From positions 1-55,597 of IMG/VR virus record IMGVR_UViG_3300014838_000025: a DNA stretch of 55,597 nt; one strand, written 5' to 3'. The first letter of the stretch is position 1, and the number at the start of each line of letters is the position of its first letter. The position numbers and the translations under genes were made by a program. Below, piece after piece: positions 21,943-29,965 of the stretch. The notes under the pieces were generated by a model. It was not told the DNA's origin, did not search any database, and saw only the letters and a program-made list of their open reading frames with translations. Source of the stretch: a virus.

Positions 21943-22862
21943 AAAATTCTCCTTCTCGCGTACTCAATCTGAGTCAATCCCTCCACGCTGTCATTGCAGC
22001 AATGCAATGTGTCGCAATCCTTACAAGCTGCGTACTTCTTCCGCTCACCCGCCAAGTGATCCATTCTTAGTTTCTCCCAAGCGGGTCCATTCCAGATTTC
22101 TTTCAGCGTGTTGCGATGTACGTTGCCCATCGTCAGTGACTTCTCCCACGCAACCGGGCATGGAACCACATCTCCATTCGTCTTAACAATCAGCATGTAG
22201 AACGGAAATGGGCAAGCAATTTTGTTGCTCTTGTAAGGAATCAGCGGTAGGCAGTCCGAGCCGATGCTGTGAAATCCCTCGCACCAGAAATCGTCTGCAA
22301 TGCCTTCGTATTTTGACTTTGCCCAAGGCATCTCGTCCGGGGTAAACACCTTCACGCAAATAAACGGCTTCTTCTTGTGTTGGTTGTCTCTCGCTATCTT
22401 GAGGCACTTTACATTGGCCTGTATCAGCCCCCAATACGGAAGCGATGGATATAGAGACACTCGAACATAATCAACCCCCGCGTCAATGATCTCCTGTTGG
22501 CGATGCTCATTCATCGGAAGTGCATTTGTCGTCAACTCAACCCGGTCACACGCGCTGGTCGCCATCTTTAACATCTCCCCAATCTTGGGATGTAGGAGAG
22601 ATTCTCCATAGTTGAATGGACGGATTACCTTCACTCCCGGCCATTCCCTGATCTCGTCGGTCAAGCGCCGAAACGTCTCTACATTCATGTACTTCTCTGG
22701 CCCTACCGTTTCGCGGTGATGTGGTAGGCTCAACGGGCACCACTCACAGGCGAACGTGCAGGTATTCGTCGGTTCAATGTAGATCACAATCGGCGCAGCT
22801 AGAGGCGCAGTGTCTTTCAGCGATACTCTCGGACATGGCTCGGTACTGAACGGATGGTTCAC
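21939..22862 (-). CDS. Radical SAM / SPASM-type enzyme
   Basis: 307 residues from GTG 22862, chosen for a GTGA overlap with the upstream stop and a GAGGGTGA box. CTFACEWC binds the 4Fe-4S cluster, followed by the GE-type motif in RPFNYGESLLHP. The C-terminus has a Cys-rich SPASM-like region (CPFPF, CPVAW, CKDCDTLHCC). Such enzymes in sugar loci do radical chemistry on peptides or sugars. The target here is unknown. Confidence 0.85.
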   Translation of the reverse strand: MNHPFSTEPCPRVSLKDTAPLAAPIVIYIEPTNTCTFACEWCPLSLPHHRETVGPEKYMNVETFRRLTDEIREWPGVKVIRPFNYGESLLHPKIGEMLKMATSACDRVELTTNALPMNEHRQQEIIDAGVDYVRVSLYPSLPYWGLIQANVKCLKIARDNQHKKKPFICVKVFTPDEMPWAKSKYEGIADDFWCEGFHSIGSDCLPLIPYKSNKIACPFPFYMLIVKTNGDVVPCPVAWEKSLTMGNVHRNTLKEIWNGPAWEKLRMDHLAGERKKYAACKDCDTLHCCNDSVEGLTQIEYARRRIL

Positions 22863-23854
22863 GGCTTCACCCTCGAATTTGGGAAAGCATACCACACTAA
22901 TTCCGCCGCGCCTTCGGCGTACCTTCGCAACCGCAACGAGTATTCTGGGTTGAGCGCGTGGATCAAGAATGGGATGTCCCAGAGATGCGACGGCTTGTGG
23001 TAAGCGCAAATCGCCAGTACCGGGGAATACTTTTGAATCGTCTCCCTTGCGCCCCACAGCGCTTCAAGTTCGCTTCCCTCAATGTCCATCTTTATGTAGG
23101 TCGGAGGAATTCCGAAATACAGATGATCCAACCGTTTACATTGAACCTTTTCTTCTCCGCCTTCATCCAGTCGAGCATCCCAACTCCCGGTCGCCAGAAA
23201 ACGTTCATGCCCATCGTGGTCACTCAAGGCACATTGGCAAGTTGTCAATCGCGGCAACTCTGGAATCTTCCCAAAGTTCTCCGGGTCTGGCTCGACAGCG
23301 AACAGAGCACGATACTTCCCTCCAGACCACTGCATGAAAGATGCAAGCGTGTCGCCCGAGGCCGCCCCAACATCTACAAACACTTCATCGTCAATGTGAG
23401 CCATGAAGTCTGGAAAATACGTTTCCTCAATTGGAGACGGCGGAAGCTGGAGTTCGTAGTCGTGCGTCTCGCGGAACTTGTACTGATCCAGAAGCACCCT
23501 TACGGTTTCGTCGTCGTCCACAATCCAAGCAAGATGCGATGAGACTCTTCTTGAAGGAACTTCTCTGAATGTCGGAAGAACAACGTCCAGTGAAACAGGA
23601 TCGATCCCAGAACTTCTCAACTGTAGCCGAATCTGAGAGGCGTAATCGTGGCGCTGGATAGTCACAACATACTCGCCGTCTGGGTACATTTTATGCGCTT
23701 CCGGTAAGGACATCACCGGAATCCCTGAAACAGAAGTTCCCCACTTCGAGGGAGAGTTGTCAACAAAAGCACTCGGCGCTTTTCCGCTTGATCGAAGATA
23801 GGTCAAGGCATACCCGCCACACGATCCTGCTCCACACAAAATTAAAGGTCTCAT
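22859..23854 (-). CDS. FkbM-family SAM methyltransferase with N-terminal nucleotide-binding region
   Basis: 331 residues. The N-terminus LILCGAGSCGGYAL is a Rossmann-like glycine motif. The FkbM domain follows with VFVDVGAASGDTLASF (SAM motif I, residues about 157-170), FAVEPDPENF and YIKMDIEGSE. FkbM enzymes O-methylate sugars or polyketides. A GGGAGGG box precedes the ATG. It is coupled by GTGA to the radical SAM gene. Confidence 0.88.
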   Translation of the reverse strand: MRPLILCGAGSCGGYALTYLRSSGKAPSAFVDNSPSKWGTSVSGIPVMSLPEAHKMYPDGEYVVTIQRHDYASQIRLQLRSSGIDPVSLDVVLPTFREVPSRRVSSHLAWIVDDDETVRVLLDQYKFRETHDYELQLPPSPIEETYFPDFMAHIDDEVFVDVGAASGDTLASFMQWSGGKYRALFAVEPDPENFGKIPELPRLTTCQCALSDHDGHERFLATGSWDARLDEGGEEKVQCKRLDHLYFGIPPTYIKMDIEGSELEALWGARETIQKYSPVLAICAYHKPSHLWDIPFLIHALNPEYSLRLRRYAEGAAELVWYAFPNSRVKP

Positions 23855-23867
23855 TTACCCTCCCTAG

Positions 23868-23993
23868 CTACGTGTCTGGAATCCATGTTTTGCAATCGTC
23901 GCACCACCAGCCGTATCCGTTGAATGTTGAGTTCTTGTGGGGACACTGCTTGTTCGCTTCTTGCGTCTGGACATCTTCTTCATCAGTCGCCAT
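23868..23993 (-). CDS. 41-residue zinc-ribbon protein
   Basis: Start ATG 23993 has GGAG five bases upstream and overlaps the end of the previous small gene. QCPHKNSTFNGYGWWCDDC forms a C-x2-H/C-x2-C ribbon. It is a typical small phage protein of unknown role. Confidence 0.65.
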   Translation of the reverse strand: MATDEEDVQTQEANKQCPHKNSTFNGYGWWCDDCKTWIPDT

Positions 23994-24144
23994 ACAACTC
24001 CTTCGGCGGAGGATTGTACTTCCAAGTCCGCAATCCGTTGCTGCAATCGAAATCTACTTCATGCCCCTTCGGATGACCGCACTGGAGATTAGTTTCCGGG
24101 TCTTTGCTGTCGCAAGTTGTGTTACCGAGAAATGTCTTGAACAC
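23983..24144 (-). CDS. 53-residue Cys/His-rich protein
   Basis: Start GTG 24144, eight bases after AAGGAG, overlapping the last 23 bases of the GT4 gene. Residues TTCDSKDPETNLQCGHPKGH look like a small metal knuckle. It is coupled to the following 41-residue gene. Confidence 0.6.
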   Translation of the reverse strand: MFKTFLGNTTCDSKDPETNLQCGHPKGHEVDFDCSNGLRTWKYNPPPKELYGD

Positions 24145-25342
24145 CGTGGACTCCTTCTAGTAACCACGCTTCCCATTCAGGCCAGCAGTTATTCCATAGA
24201 TACTTCGGATTGAGCAAAGACACTCGCGGATTCTCGCGATTTGAAAATACCTCAAGAACCTTGTCGGCCCAATCTGTCGCACGAAAGACAGGCCGCTTGT
24301 TGCAGTAGTACCCGTCATACCGGAATGCCGCTGGCTCAATCTTGAATGCCGTAGGGGTAAACTCTGCGGCTCCGGCATAGTCGCCTGTAATGCAAGGAAC
24401 ACCGCAAGCAAGAGCTTCTGAGTTCGGCAGCCCCCATCCCTCTCCACTTCCAATACCCAAGGTCACATCACACGCTGCATACGCCCACGACATAGCATCA
24501 TCGTCCAGATGCCCGTTGGTGAAGATCGTTCGCAGCCTCATCCCAAATTCATCTGCCAGCGCCAACAAGTCCCACACTTGAGCCTTTTGAAATCTGTCCG
24601 TGTGCGCCCAAAGGCCGACATTTAATCCGCGCTTCAGGAGTTCTCCGCAAGTCTCGAACGCCAACCCCCAATCTTTCCGTGGAGTGTTCGTTGCCACACA
24701 GCCGCAAAGAAGAATGTCGCCAGTGATAATTCCCTTTCCCTTCTGCACAACTTTTTCAATGAAAAAGTCTCTTGCTTCCTTGCGGTCTCGGGGAAAGAAA
24801 ACAGTTTTATCGGTCCCGTGCGGAAGATACGGAGTCGTCCCTTCCATCCATCCACAAGTCCGGTCAATCACATCGGCTCCAAACTTCGTATACGCCAAAA
24901 CCCGATTGAATCCGTTGAACATCTTAGCTTGCGATTCGACCAGTCTCCTATTTGCCCCTTCCCCATCTATCGGCGCGTAAATCCACTTTTCAATTCGATC
25001 AGACTTGAGAAATTCTTTCAGGTCTCCATCGGGAAGGATGTCTGGATCGGACATCCACTCCAACCAACTTGCGTTCCAGATAAACAGCATGATTCCCTTG
25101 CGGTCTCCCGCGAAGTCGTACCAGACTCCCGGTAATTCGGGAATAGTCCAATTTTGGACAAACACCGGATACTGCTTGAACGGGAACGTCTTTGACCACG
25201 TTCCTCCGGGGCCGCAAGTCGCAACTTCAAACGTGTCGGACAAGTTCGCGTGAATCCGCAAAGCAAGCTCACGAGTGATCCGCGCAAGCCCGGTAGGAGC
25301 AGTAATTGCGTCGGAAACCAAGAGCAAAGGAACTTGACTCAT
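24122..25342 (-). CDS. GT-B glycosyltransferase (GT4-like)
   Basis: 406 residues from ATG 25342, which overlaps the upstream TGA and has AAAGGG before it. The N-terminus LLLVSDAITAPTGLARI is the acceptor-domain start. The C-terminal nucleotide-sugar domain has LGIGSGEGWGLPNSEALACG, the E-x7-E motif region of GT4 enzymes, then GVPCITGDYAGAAEF. It leads the glycan cassette. Confidence 0.85.
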   Translation of the reverse strand: MSQVPLLLVSDAITAPTGLARITRELALRIHANLSDTFEVATCGPGGTWSKTFPFKQYPVFVQNWTIPELPGVWYDFAGDRKGIMLFIWNASWLEWMSDPDILPDGDLKEFLKSDRIEKWIYAPIDGEGANRRLVESQAKMFNGFNRVLAYTKFGADVIDRTCGWMEGTTPYLPHGTDKTVFFPRDRKEARDFFIEKVVQKGKGIITGDILLCGCVATNTPRKDWGLAFETCGELLKRGLNVGLWAHTDRFQKAQVWDLLALADEFGMRLRTIFTNGHLDDDAMSWAYAACDVTLGIGSGEGWGLPNSEALACGVPCITGDYAGAAEFTPTAFKIEPAAFRYDGYYCNKRPVFRATDWADKVLEVFSNRENPRVSLLNPKYLWNNCWPEWEAWLLEGVHGVQDISR

Positions 25343-25467
25343 CTTTTCCCTTTCGATCTCAAAACCCACTGCAAGAAGTGAAACGGCTTAATAATCATTA
25401 TTGCGATCACCCACAGTAAGAATTCCAACCCCTCCGGCCTGTGCTCTCGACTGTCATAGCGCCTCAT
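25339..25467 (-). CDS. 42-residue single-TM protein
   Basis: ATG 25467 overlaps the stop of the upstream gene (ATGA) and its own TGA overlaps the GT4 ATG. The middle, EFLLWVIAIMIIKPFHFLQW, is one membrane span with a basic C-terminus. Its overlaps suggest it is translated with the cassette. It may anchor or regulate the glycosyltransferase. Confidence 0.6.
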   Translation of the reverse strand: MRRYDSREHRPEGLEFLLWVIAIMIIKPFHFLQWVLRSKGKR

Positions 25468-25856
25468 CCGGCCTTAACTCCTGCCGACTTCAATCCACGA
25501 CGGAAGGCTTCGAGAATGTCACGGTCATGCATCTCGCGGTCTGCAACGACAAGCAAGGTTCCATTGAGGATCATCATCAAGTCCTTGACCGCCTCCGGCA
25601 CTTCCGGCTCCGGAGCGAGGAAGCATAGGCGCTGCCACTCGGCACAATAAAATGTCGCATCTGAGCATGTTGGTTCATCGTTTAGCCGACAGAGGTGTTC
25701 CAGTTCTGCCGATTGCTTTGCGGTTGGCACAATCGGTTTCTCCGCCCACCAGCGCAGCGCCGCTTCAAGTATCTGTCTTTGAGTGAACCCACATTCGGCA
25801 GCGTGCTCTGCCGCGTGCCACATTCCATCGGGAATCAAATAACGCTTCTCGCTCAT
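25464..25856 (-). CDS. Hypothetical protein
   Basis: 130 residues, mostly helical. The N-terminal TQRQILEAALRWW segment could be a helix-turn-helix, but no family is recognised. It lies at the head of the glycan cassette. Confidence 0.6.
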   Translation of the reverse strand: MSEKRYLIPDGMWHAAEHAAECGFTQRQILEAALRWWAEKPIVPTAKQSAELEHLCRLNDEPTCSDATFYCAEWQRLCFLAPEPEVPEAVKDLMMILNGTLLVVADREMHDRDILEAFRRGLKSAGVKAG

Positions 25857-25881
25857 CTCGGTTTCCTCGTTTCCTAAACGG

Positions 25882-26118
25882 TCATAGAAACTTAGGGTCT
25901 AATGGTGGAAATTGGTCGTAATTATTGTCGTCGTCGCCGTCACCCTTTGGCTCTTTCGGCTTTGAAGGTTTCGCGGCCTCGGGAGTAGCAACCGGAGTCG
26001 AGCAGTATTTCAGACCGTTCTCGTGAATCCAAACGCCCCACATGCCCTTCTCTTTCATAATAAGTCCCTTGCAGAACTCACAGAGAGCGTAATCCCGGTT
26101 GTTTACTGTGGATGACAT
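25882..26118 (-). CDS. Small protein with one CxxC pair and acidic tail
   Basis: 78 residues. CEFC near residue 13 and a later Cys, then a Pro/Lys linker and a GDGDDDNNYD acidic end. Unknown function. Confidence 0.55.
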   Translation of the reverse strand: MSSTVNNRDYALCEFCKGLIMKEKGMWGVWIHENGLKYCSTPVATPEAAKPSKPKEPKGDGDDDNNYDQFPPLDPKFL

Positions 26119-26137
26119 GAATATCTCCCTTTTATCG

Positions 26138-26254
26138 CTAGTCCGCTTTCAACCCAATTTCTTTACGCAGCTTCGTGATTCGACGGTTCGCCGTCTGCCC
26201 ATTCCATAGCCCTGCAACTATCCAGAAAAGAAGAAACCCCTCAATAAAACTCAT
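26138..26254 (-). CDS. 38-residue membrane peptide
   Basis: ATG 26254 overlaps the TGA of the upstream 40-residue gene. An N-terminal hydrophobic span (FIEGFLLFWIVAGLW) is followed by a basic helix. Too short for assignment. Confidence 0.55.
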   Translation of the reverse strand: MSFIEGFLLFWIVAGLWNGQTANRRITKLRKEIGLKAD

Positions 26255-26373
26255 CTCCAGTCCTCGTCTCTGTACCGCTCCATCCCCGGCCAAGGCTTCG
26301 TTCCTAAGCCCTCGGGAATTATCGGCTTGTCAGGATCAACTTCTCGTACCGGAACCTTCTCTTCGGTTTCCAT
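26251..26373 (-). CDS. 40-residue hypothetical protein
   Basis: ATG 26373 lies two bases after the stop of the Gp37/Gp68-like gene, and the stop is coupled to the next ATG. Acidic and Pro-rich (DPDKPIIPEG). Unknown. Confidence 0.5.
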   Translation of the reverse strand: METEEKVPVREVDPDKPIIPEGLGTKPWPGMERYRDEDWR

Positions 26374-26374
26374 T

Positions 26375-27175
26375 TCAACCCTCCGTAGGAAATCCATGCC
26401 ATTCCATACCACCCAACAAATGCCCCGCTGCGTTTCTACCAACTCGACGCATCCATCCATCTCCAAATTCGATGTACTGACCATCGAGCTTTTCATTCCA
26501 GTTACAGCTTGCTTCGTACAGAAACTCTCCGTTCTGTTTATGAAAAAATGCAATTCCATGATAGGCGCATTGTTGCTGAATCCGAATCGCCCACATAGGG
26601 TCCATCGGCCTTGCGTTCGATCCACTTTCCCCGCCCGTAATCACCCAATGAATTCCATCTAAATCTAGTTCTCCAAGGTCTTGCAAAAGGGGTTCACAGG
26701 ATAAAAACCGAACCCTCGCTGGAATCTTTTTCAAAGTTTCAATGCGATGTTCTACCTCACGGTTTTCTACGGTCGTTCCCATCCAGACATTCGGCAACCC
26801 GTTATGCCAGTCTGGAGGTAAGCACTCTCGAATTCGCTCAGGCCGCTTGGTGCAAATCTGGTAGGTCAACTCTGGGGTTCGGCGCATAATATCCCACGCC
26901 TCCAACCGCCACGGGTCTGCCTCTTCGATGAAAAAGTCAGACCATGAATCAACAAACACGCGATTGATGTGTCCGTACTTCTCGCGGTTCTTGGCCCACT
27001 TCAGCGGAGCATTGAAGGTGACAGGAGACGACCGGACGACTACGTTTGGTTCCTGCCCGTAGCGAATCTTTTCCGAAAACATGTAGCAGTTCTTGCAGCC
27101 AGCCGAAACCTTATGGCAACCTTGCCAGCAGTTCCACGTTGCGTCTGTCCAGCTAATACCTGTCTTTTCTCCCAC
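26375..27175 (-). CDS. Phage Gp37/Gp68-family (DUF5131) protein, radical-SAM-like
   Basis: 266 residues from GTG 27175, chosen for the GGAGGGGGAC box directly before it. ISWTDATWNCWQGC and SAGCKNCY carry the conserved cysteines of DUF5131. Later VWMGTTVEN, FLSCEPLL and WVITGGESG are also family motifs. The family resembles radical SAM/spore-photolyase-type proteins and is common in phages. Its reaction is not established. It is upstream of the glycan cassette. Confidence 0.88.
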   Translation of the reverse strand: MGEKTGISWTDATWNCWQGCHKVSAGCKNCYMFSEKIRYGQEPNVVVRSSPVTFNAPLKWAKNREKYGHINRVFVDSWSDFFIEEADPWRLEAWDIMRRTPELTYQICTKRPERIRECLPPDWHNGLPNVWMGTTVENREVEHRIETLKKIPARVRFLSCEPLLQDLGELDLDGIHWVITGGESGSNARPMDPMWAIRIQQQCAYHGIAFFHKQNGEFLYEASCNWNEKLDGQYIEFGDGWMRRVGRNAAGHLLGGMEWHGFPTEG

Positions 27176-27185
27176 GTCCCCCTCC

Positions 27186-27202
27186 AATCCAAAATTTGGA
27201 CT
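27186..27202. promoter_or_regulatory. 17-bp palindrome (copy 4)
   Basis: AATCCAAAATTTGGACT at the junction between the 27201 stop and the start region of the DUF5131 gene. Confidence 0.55.
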
Positions 27203-27419
27203 ACTCCGCGTACTTCGACTTTAGATCGCGCAAGTAGAGAAGTTGCTTCGGACTCACTGTTGCGTCTGGATCGCCCATCTTCGTAATGAATTCGCCTTCG
27301 CGGTCATTCATGCAAGAGGAGTTAACTCCACATTCCTCGAATATCTTGAGAATCCGGTCGGCTTCCGCTCTTCGCTCATCCGGCTTCTGAGTTCCTTTGC
27401 ACTCCCCGAAGTAGCCCAT
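27201..27419 (-). CDS. Hypothetical protein
   Basis: 72 residues from ATG 27419, with GGAGG six bases upstream. Helical and charged; the C-terminal SPKQLLYLRDLKSKY resembles a small helical motif seen in phage proteins. Unknown. Confidence 0.6.
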   Translation of the reverse strand: MGYFGECKGTQKPDERRAEADRILKIFEECGVNSSCMNDREGEFITKMGDPDATVSPKQLLYLRDLKSKYAE

Positions 27420-27420
27420 C

Positions 27421-27585
27421 TTATCCTCCAACCTTCCACTTGCGTAATGCGTTCCGGCTCGTCACCATCTTGAAGCCGTCCTCAAACTCCAAAAGCGCAG
27501 AGTTCATCTTCCCTCGGCAAATCACCCTGCACGCCTGCCCCTTGCGGCCCATGCGGTTCCAGAAGTACAGGTAGGGAAAGGTCAT
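27421..27585 (-). CDS. Small conserved phage protein
   Basis: 54 residues from ATG 27585, which overlaps the TGA of the HTH gene. The compact beta protein (YLYFWNRMGRKGQACRV, then FEDGFKMVTSRNALRK) resembles short phage proteins with an SH3-like look. Unknown role. Confidence 0.65.
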   Translation of the reverse strand: MTFPYLYFWNRMGRKGQACRVICRGKMNSALLEFEDGFKMVTSRNALRKWKVGG

Positions 27586-27803
27586 CACTTCTTTTCCTCG
27601 GACATCACCGTCTCGTAGAACTTCAACCTCGACTTCCGGTAGCCCAAATACTCCAAAATCTTTCCCGTGATCGGGCTTCCATTCACGGCCATACACAGAA
27701 AATTCTGCTGCACTCCCATCTCCCGCGCCAGTTCACTCTGCGTCTTTCCTTTGAGAGCCTGAAGCAACTTCTTCCGTAGTGCCTCTTCCGTTATGTAGTT
27801 CAT
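27585..27803 (-). CDS. HTH transcriptional regulator (Cro/XRE-like)
   Basis: 72 residues from ATG 27803. TQSELAREMGVQQNFLCMAVNG is a helix-turn-helix of the XRE type. The ATG is exactly six bases after the -10 box of the promoter 27810-27839, so the mRNA is probably leaderless; an upstream in-frame ATG would lie inside the promoter. It heads a minus-strand operon and could be the protein that binds the dispersed palindrome, which is inference. Confidence 0.78.
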   Translation of the reverse strand: MNYITEEALRKKLLQALKGKTQSELAREMGVQQNFLCMAVNGSPITGKILEYLGYRKSRLKFYETVMSEEKK

Positions 27804-27809
27804 GTTCGC

Positions 27810-27839
27810 AGAGTACATCGGATTCACTGATGTTGTCAA
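27810..27839 (-). promoter_or_regulatory. Promoter of the HTH operon
   Basis: TTGACA, 18 bases, TACTCT, then six bases to the ATG at 27803. Good -35, moderate -10. Confidence 0.65.
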
Positions 27840-28354
27840 TCACCCATAAAAGAAAAGAGAGAGTCCTTGGGGAGAACAGCCGTATCGTTCTTCCCAAGAA
27901 AACAACCGAAGGGCGTTAGTGAAAATCTTCACTATTCAGTACCTCTTCAGGACACACTTTGCCTCAGGTTGTACCTTCGCGTTTATTGCATAAAAGCAAA
28001 AACACGACTATCAACCGTGAGCAAATGGCTGGGTCCATTTACGCCTCACACGCCGGGTTCCGCGCACCATACCGTTTACGTAGCTGGTCAGCCGTTACAA
28101 CACCGATTGGGCTGCTTCTTCCACCTTTATGACCGGGCAGGGCGTCACCCCATCTGGCTTCCAGCTTGTTTATCTCTGTTTGTTGTGAAGAAACCGTGTC
28201 TCACGCCGACGCTTTCAACGATGAGGACCGCCTCATATCGTATATACAGCCGCCGTGCTTCGATCCTAAGACTTCACAACCAGACGATAAACCGCCTGCC
28301 TTCTTCCCGAAAAAGTATCTCTGAACAAAAGACTTATGCGCGGAAGGTTACTTC
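27840..28354. other. Unassigned stretch
   Basis: About 500 bases without a gene I can support. A plus-strand frame (27867-28358) and short minus frames exist but lack ribosome sites and recognisable composition. It may hold regulatory sequence or a plus-strand RNA, since a plus-strand terminator follows at 28761. Confidence 0.4.
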
Positions 28355-28561
28355 CTAGCTTTCGGCTTCGCGGTGGGGCTGCATCAATCGGTAATCCCCA
28401 CAGCGGCTCAGGCCGTCTATCGGCGGTTGCCTAAGACAGTTATTTTCATACAAATAAAGAGCTACCTGAGCGGCGTTCCCTGTTTCCTTCGTCTTTTGCC
28501 CGCAGCAAGGGAATGGGGTCGAAATGTAGGGTTTGATTGTTCGTGCAGAATCAATACTCAT
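28355..28561 (-). CDS. Hypothetical protein
   Basis: 68 residues. The strong AAAGGAAAGG site lies in a 19-bp repeat directly before the ATG. PCCGQKTKE near residue 18 and RCGDY later give three cysteines. Unknown family. Confidence 0.6.
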   Translation of the reverse strand: MSIDSARTIKPYISTPFPCCGQKTKETGNAAQVALYLYENNCLRQPPIDGLSRCGDYRLMQPHREAES

Positions 28562-28564
28562 TTT

Positions 28565-28681
28565 TATTCCTTTCCTTTTGCCGAAAAGAAGCCTACCAAA
28601 AAAAAAGTTGATTTTCTACGGAAAAATGATAATCTTGTTTTGCGGTTGGTTCCTCGCCAAAACCATCGCGCATCTTTCATT
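28565..28681 (-). CDS. Possible 38-residue basic peptide
   Basis: ATG 28681 is preceded by AAAGGAAAGG within repeat copy 2, and its stop lies inside repeat copy 1. It is very rich in Arg, Lys and Phe. It may be a real small gene or a by-product of the repeat. Confidence 0.35.
28566..28584. repeat. 19-bp direct repeat, copy 1
   Basis: Minus-strand TCGGCAAAAGGAAAGGAAT, the ribosome-binding region of the 28561 gene. The identical sequence occurs at 28679-28697. Confidence 0.7.
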
Positions 28682-28697
28682 CCTTTCCTTTTGCCGA
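28679..28697. repeat. 19-bp direct repeat, copy 2
   Basis: Same sequence as 28566-28584, 113 bases apart. A 10-bp inverted repeat (TTGCGGTTGG/CCAACCGCAA) flanks this copy. Confidence 0.7.
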
Positions 28698-28760
28698 GTA
28701 AAAGTCTGAAAGATAGCCAACCGCAACCATTAGATTTGATCTTCCCCTTCCTTTACCTCT

Positions 28761-28790
28761 GGGCTGCTCTAAACAAGCAGCCCGATTTTT
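28761..28790 (+). terminator. Plus-strand rho-independent terminator
   Basis: GGGCTGCT, loop CTAAACA, AGCAGCCC, then GATTTTT. It implies plus-strand transcription through 27840-28760, the only such hint in this half of the window. Confidence 0.65.
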
Positions 28791-28912
28791 ATGCCCCGCC
28801 CCGCTTGCCCAGCCTAGCGCCCTGCGTCCCTCGCGGCCTCGGACAGTCCCAAGTATCACCCAGCCTTCCAGAACGCACTGTACGCCCTCCCAGAACCGCG
28901 CTATGCTTCTTT

Positions 28913-29116
28913 ATGGCGTTCGAACCTCTACTCACGAACCTCGCCCTACTCCGGGGACTTCCCGAAAAGAATCTCAGGCCGTATGTGAAAGCGTTCTTGC
29001 TTGAGAATAATTGTGAGCCGGGAGAGACCGAAGTGATCGTTACGCCTTGGACTTGCGAACTGAAGGATTGGGAACTACGCGCCAGCGACCTCTGTGAATT
29101 GCTCAAGAAAACCTAA
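28913..29116 (+). CDS. Possible plus-strand small protein
   Basis: 67 residues with an amphipathic helical composition (LLTNLALLRGLPEKNLRPYV, then DWELRASDLCELLKK). It would be the only plus-strand gene. No ribosome site; TATGCT lies five bases before the ATG. It ends at a palindrome copy shared with the convergent minus genes. Confidence 0.45.
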   Translation: MAFEPLLTNLALLRGLPEKNLRPYVKAFLLENNCEPGETEVIVTPWTCELKDWELRASDLCELLKKT

Positions 29117-29131
29117 TCCAAAATTTGGACT
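29115..29131. promoter_or_regulatory. 17-bp palindrome (copy 5)
   Basis: AATCCAAAATTTGGACT between two convergent gene ends. Confidence 0.55.
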
Positions 29132-29684
29132 AAAATTCAGGCGAGAATAATCCTGATTGAACACGTCTTTCGGCAATACAGATGGTATCGTTGTGGTCGG
29201 CCCCGTGACAGACAAGCATGATTTCTTCCAATTCGAAGCCAAGATTACGCCCGAATCCGACCGTGTTCCAGCCGAATGAGAGCACGACCGCATCATTGGT
29301 CAAGATAGGCTTTGCGTGATTGCGCCATTCCTTCCGCATCCTTGCGGTCTGTCCGTCCTCTAACTGCATCTTTTTTCCCATAGAGTCGTAGCACTCTTTG
29401 AGTTGCCGTGGAGAGTATGGAGGGTCGAACAGAAGCAAATCGGCGGATACTCCCTTGCCGTTGAGAATGTCAAGAAATTCCGTTGCGTCAAGGTGGTATT
29501 CGGCTTCTGTGGATGGGTTTATATCATTCGTGTACGTCGCCCATCGCTTGTTCCGTGCGAACAGGTCAATGCTTACCTTTGACTGTGAGAGATACTTCCA
29601 GACGAAGTTATGAATCGGCTCAATATCGAACGTGTCGCAGTTCGGCATCGCCCACACCCGGCTCATCCTCATTCGTTCAATCAT
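29130..29684 (-). CDS. DNA adenine/cytosine-N4 methyltransferase-like protein
   Basis: 184 residues from ATG 29684, exactly six bases after a -10 box (TATACT), so probably leaderless. LLLFDPPYSPRQ is the catalytic DPPY motif of N6/N4 amino-methyltransferases. Upstream, SIDLFARNKRW may be the SAM-binding region, but FxGxG is not clear. It likely modifies phage DNA against restriction. It could also be inactive. Confidence 0.75.
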   Translation of the reverse strand: MIERMRMSRVWAMPNCDTFDIEPIHNFVWKYLSQSKVSIDLFARNKRWATYTNDINPSTEAEYHLDATEFLDILNGKGVSADLLLFDPPYSPRQLKECYDSMGKKMQLEDGQTARMRKEWRNHAKPILTNDAVVLSFGWNTVGFGRNLGFELEEIMLVCHGADHNDTICIAERRVQSGLFSPEF

Positions 29685-29913
29685 GTCGGGAGTATAGCAT
29701 GTTGGCAGGTTTTGAAGTGGAGTCAGCACACTTCAGTTCGCGTGGTTGAACCGAATCGCGGAAAACATTAACTGCGCCACAATGCCCACACGTACAAACA
29801 AACGCGCATTTGTCTGGGAGTTCCCGTTCCATCCCAAACATCGGATTCTTACAGCTGAGACAGAATTTCCAATAGAGGTGAGCAGAGTTGGGAGGGATTT
29901 TAACTATAGACAC
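29677..29913 (-). CDS. Zinc-ribbon protein
   Basis: 78 residues from GTG 29913 with GGAGAG upstream. CLSC and CTCGHC pairs indicate one zinc site. Its end overlaps the methyltransferase start by eight bases. Confidence 0.65.
   Translation of the reverse strand: MSIVKIPPNSAHLYWKFCLSCKNPMFGMERELPDKCAFVCTCGHCGAVNVFRDSVQPRELKCADSTSKPANMLYSRHD
29691..29707 (-). promoter_or_regulatory. Promoter-like element of the methyltransferase gene
   Basis: TGCCAACATGCTATACT: the same decamer and -10 arrangement as at the Y RNA promoter. The ATG follows six bases after the -10 box. The -35 region is weak. Confidence 0.6.
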
Positions 29914-29965
29914 GCTGACTCTCCTGCCCTAATATGGGCATAGAAAATCGCATCTCCAAACAACC

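Noticed and set aside
25145-25159. Palindrome-like AGTCCAATTTTGGAC in the GT4 gene
   Set aside because: It lies in the middle of a coding sequence, is shorter and imperfect, and is probably chance.
27867-28358. Plus-strand 163-residue frame
   Set aside because: No ribosome site and composition unlike phage proteins. Other frames look equally plausible by eye, so I list the region as unassigned.
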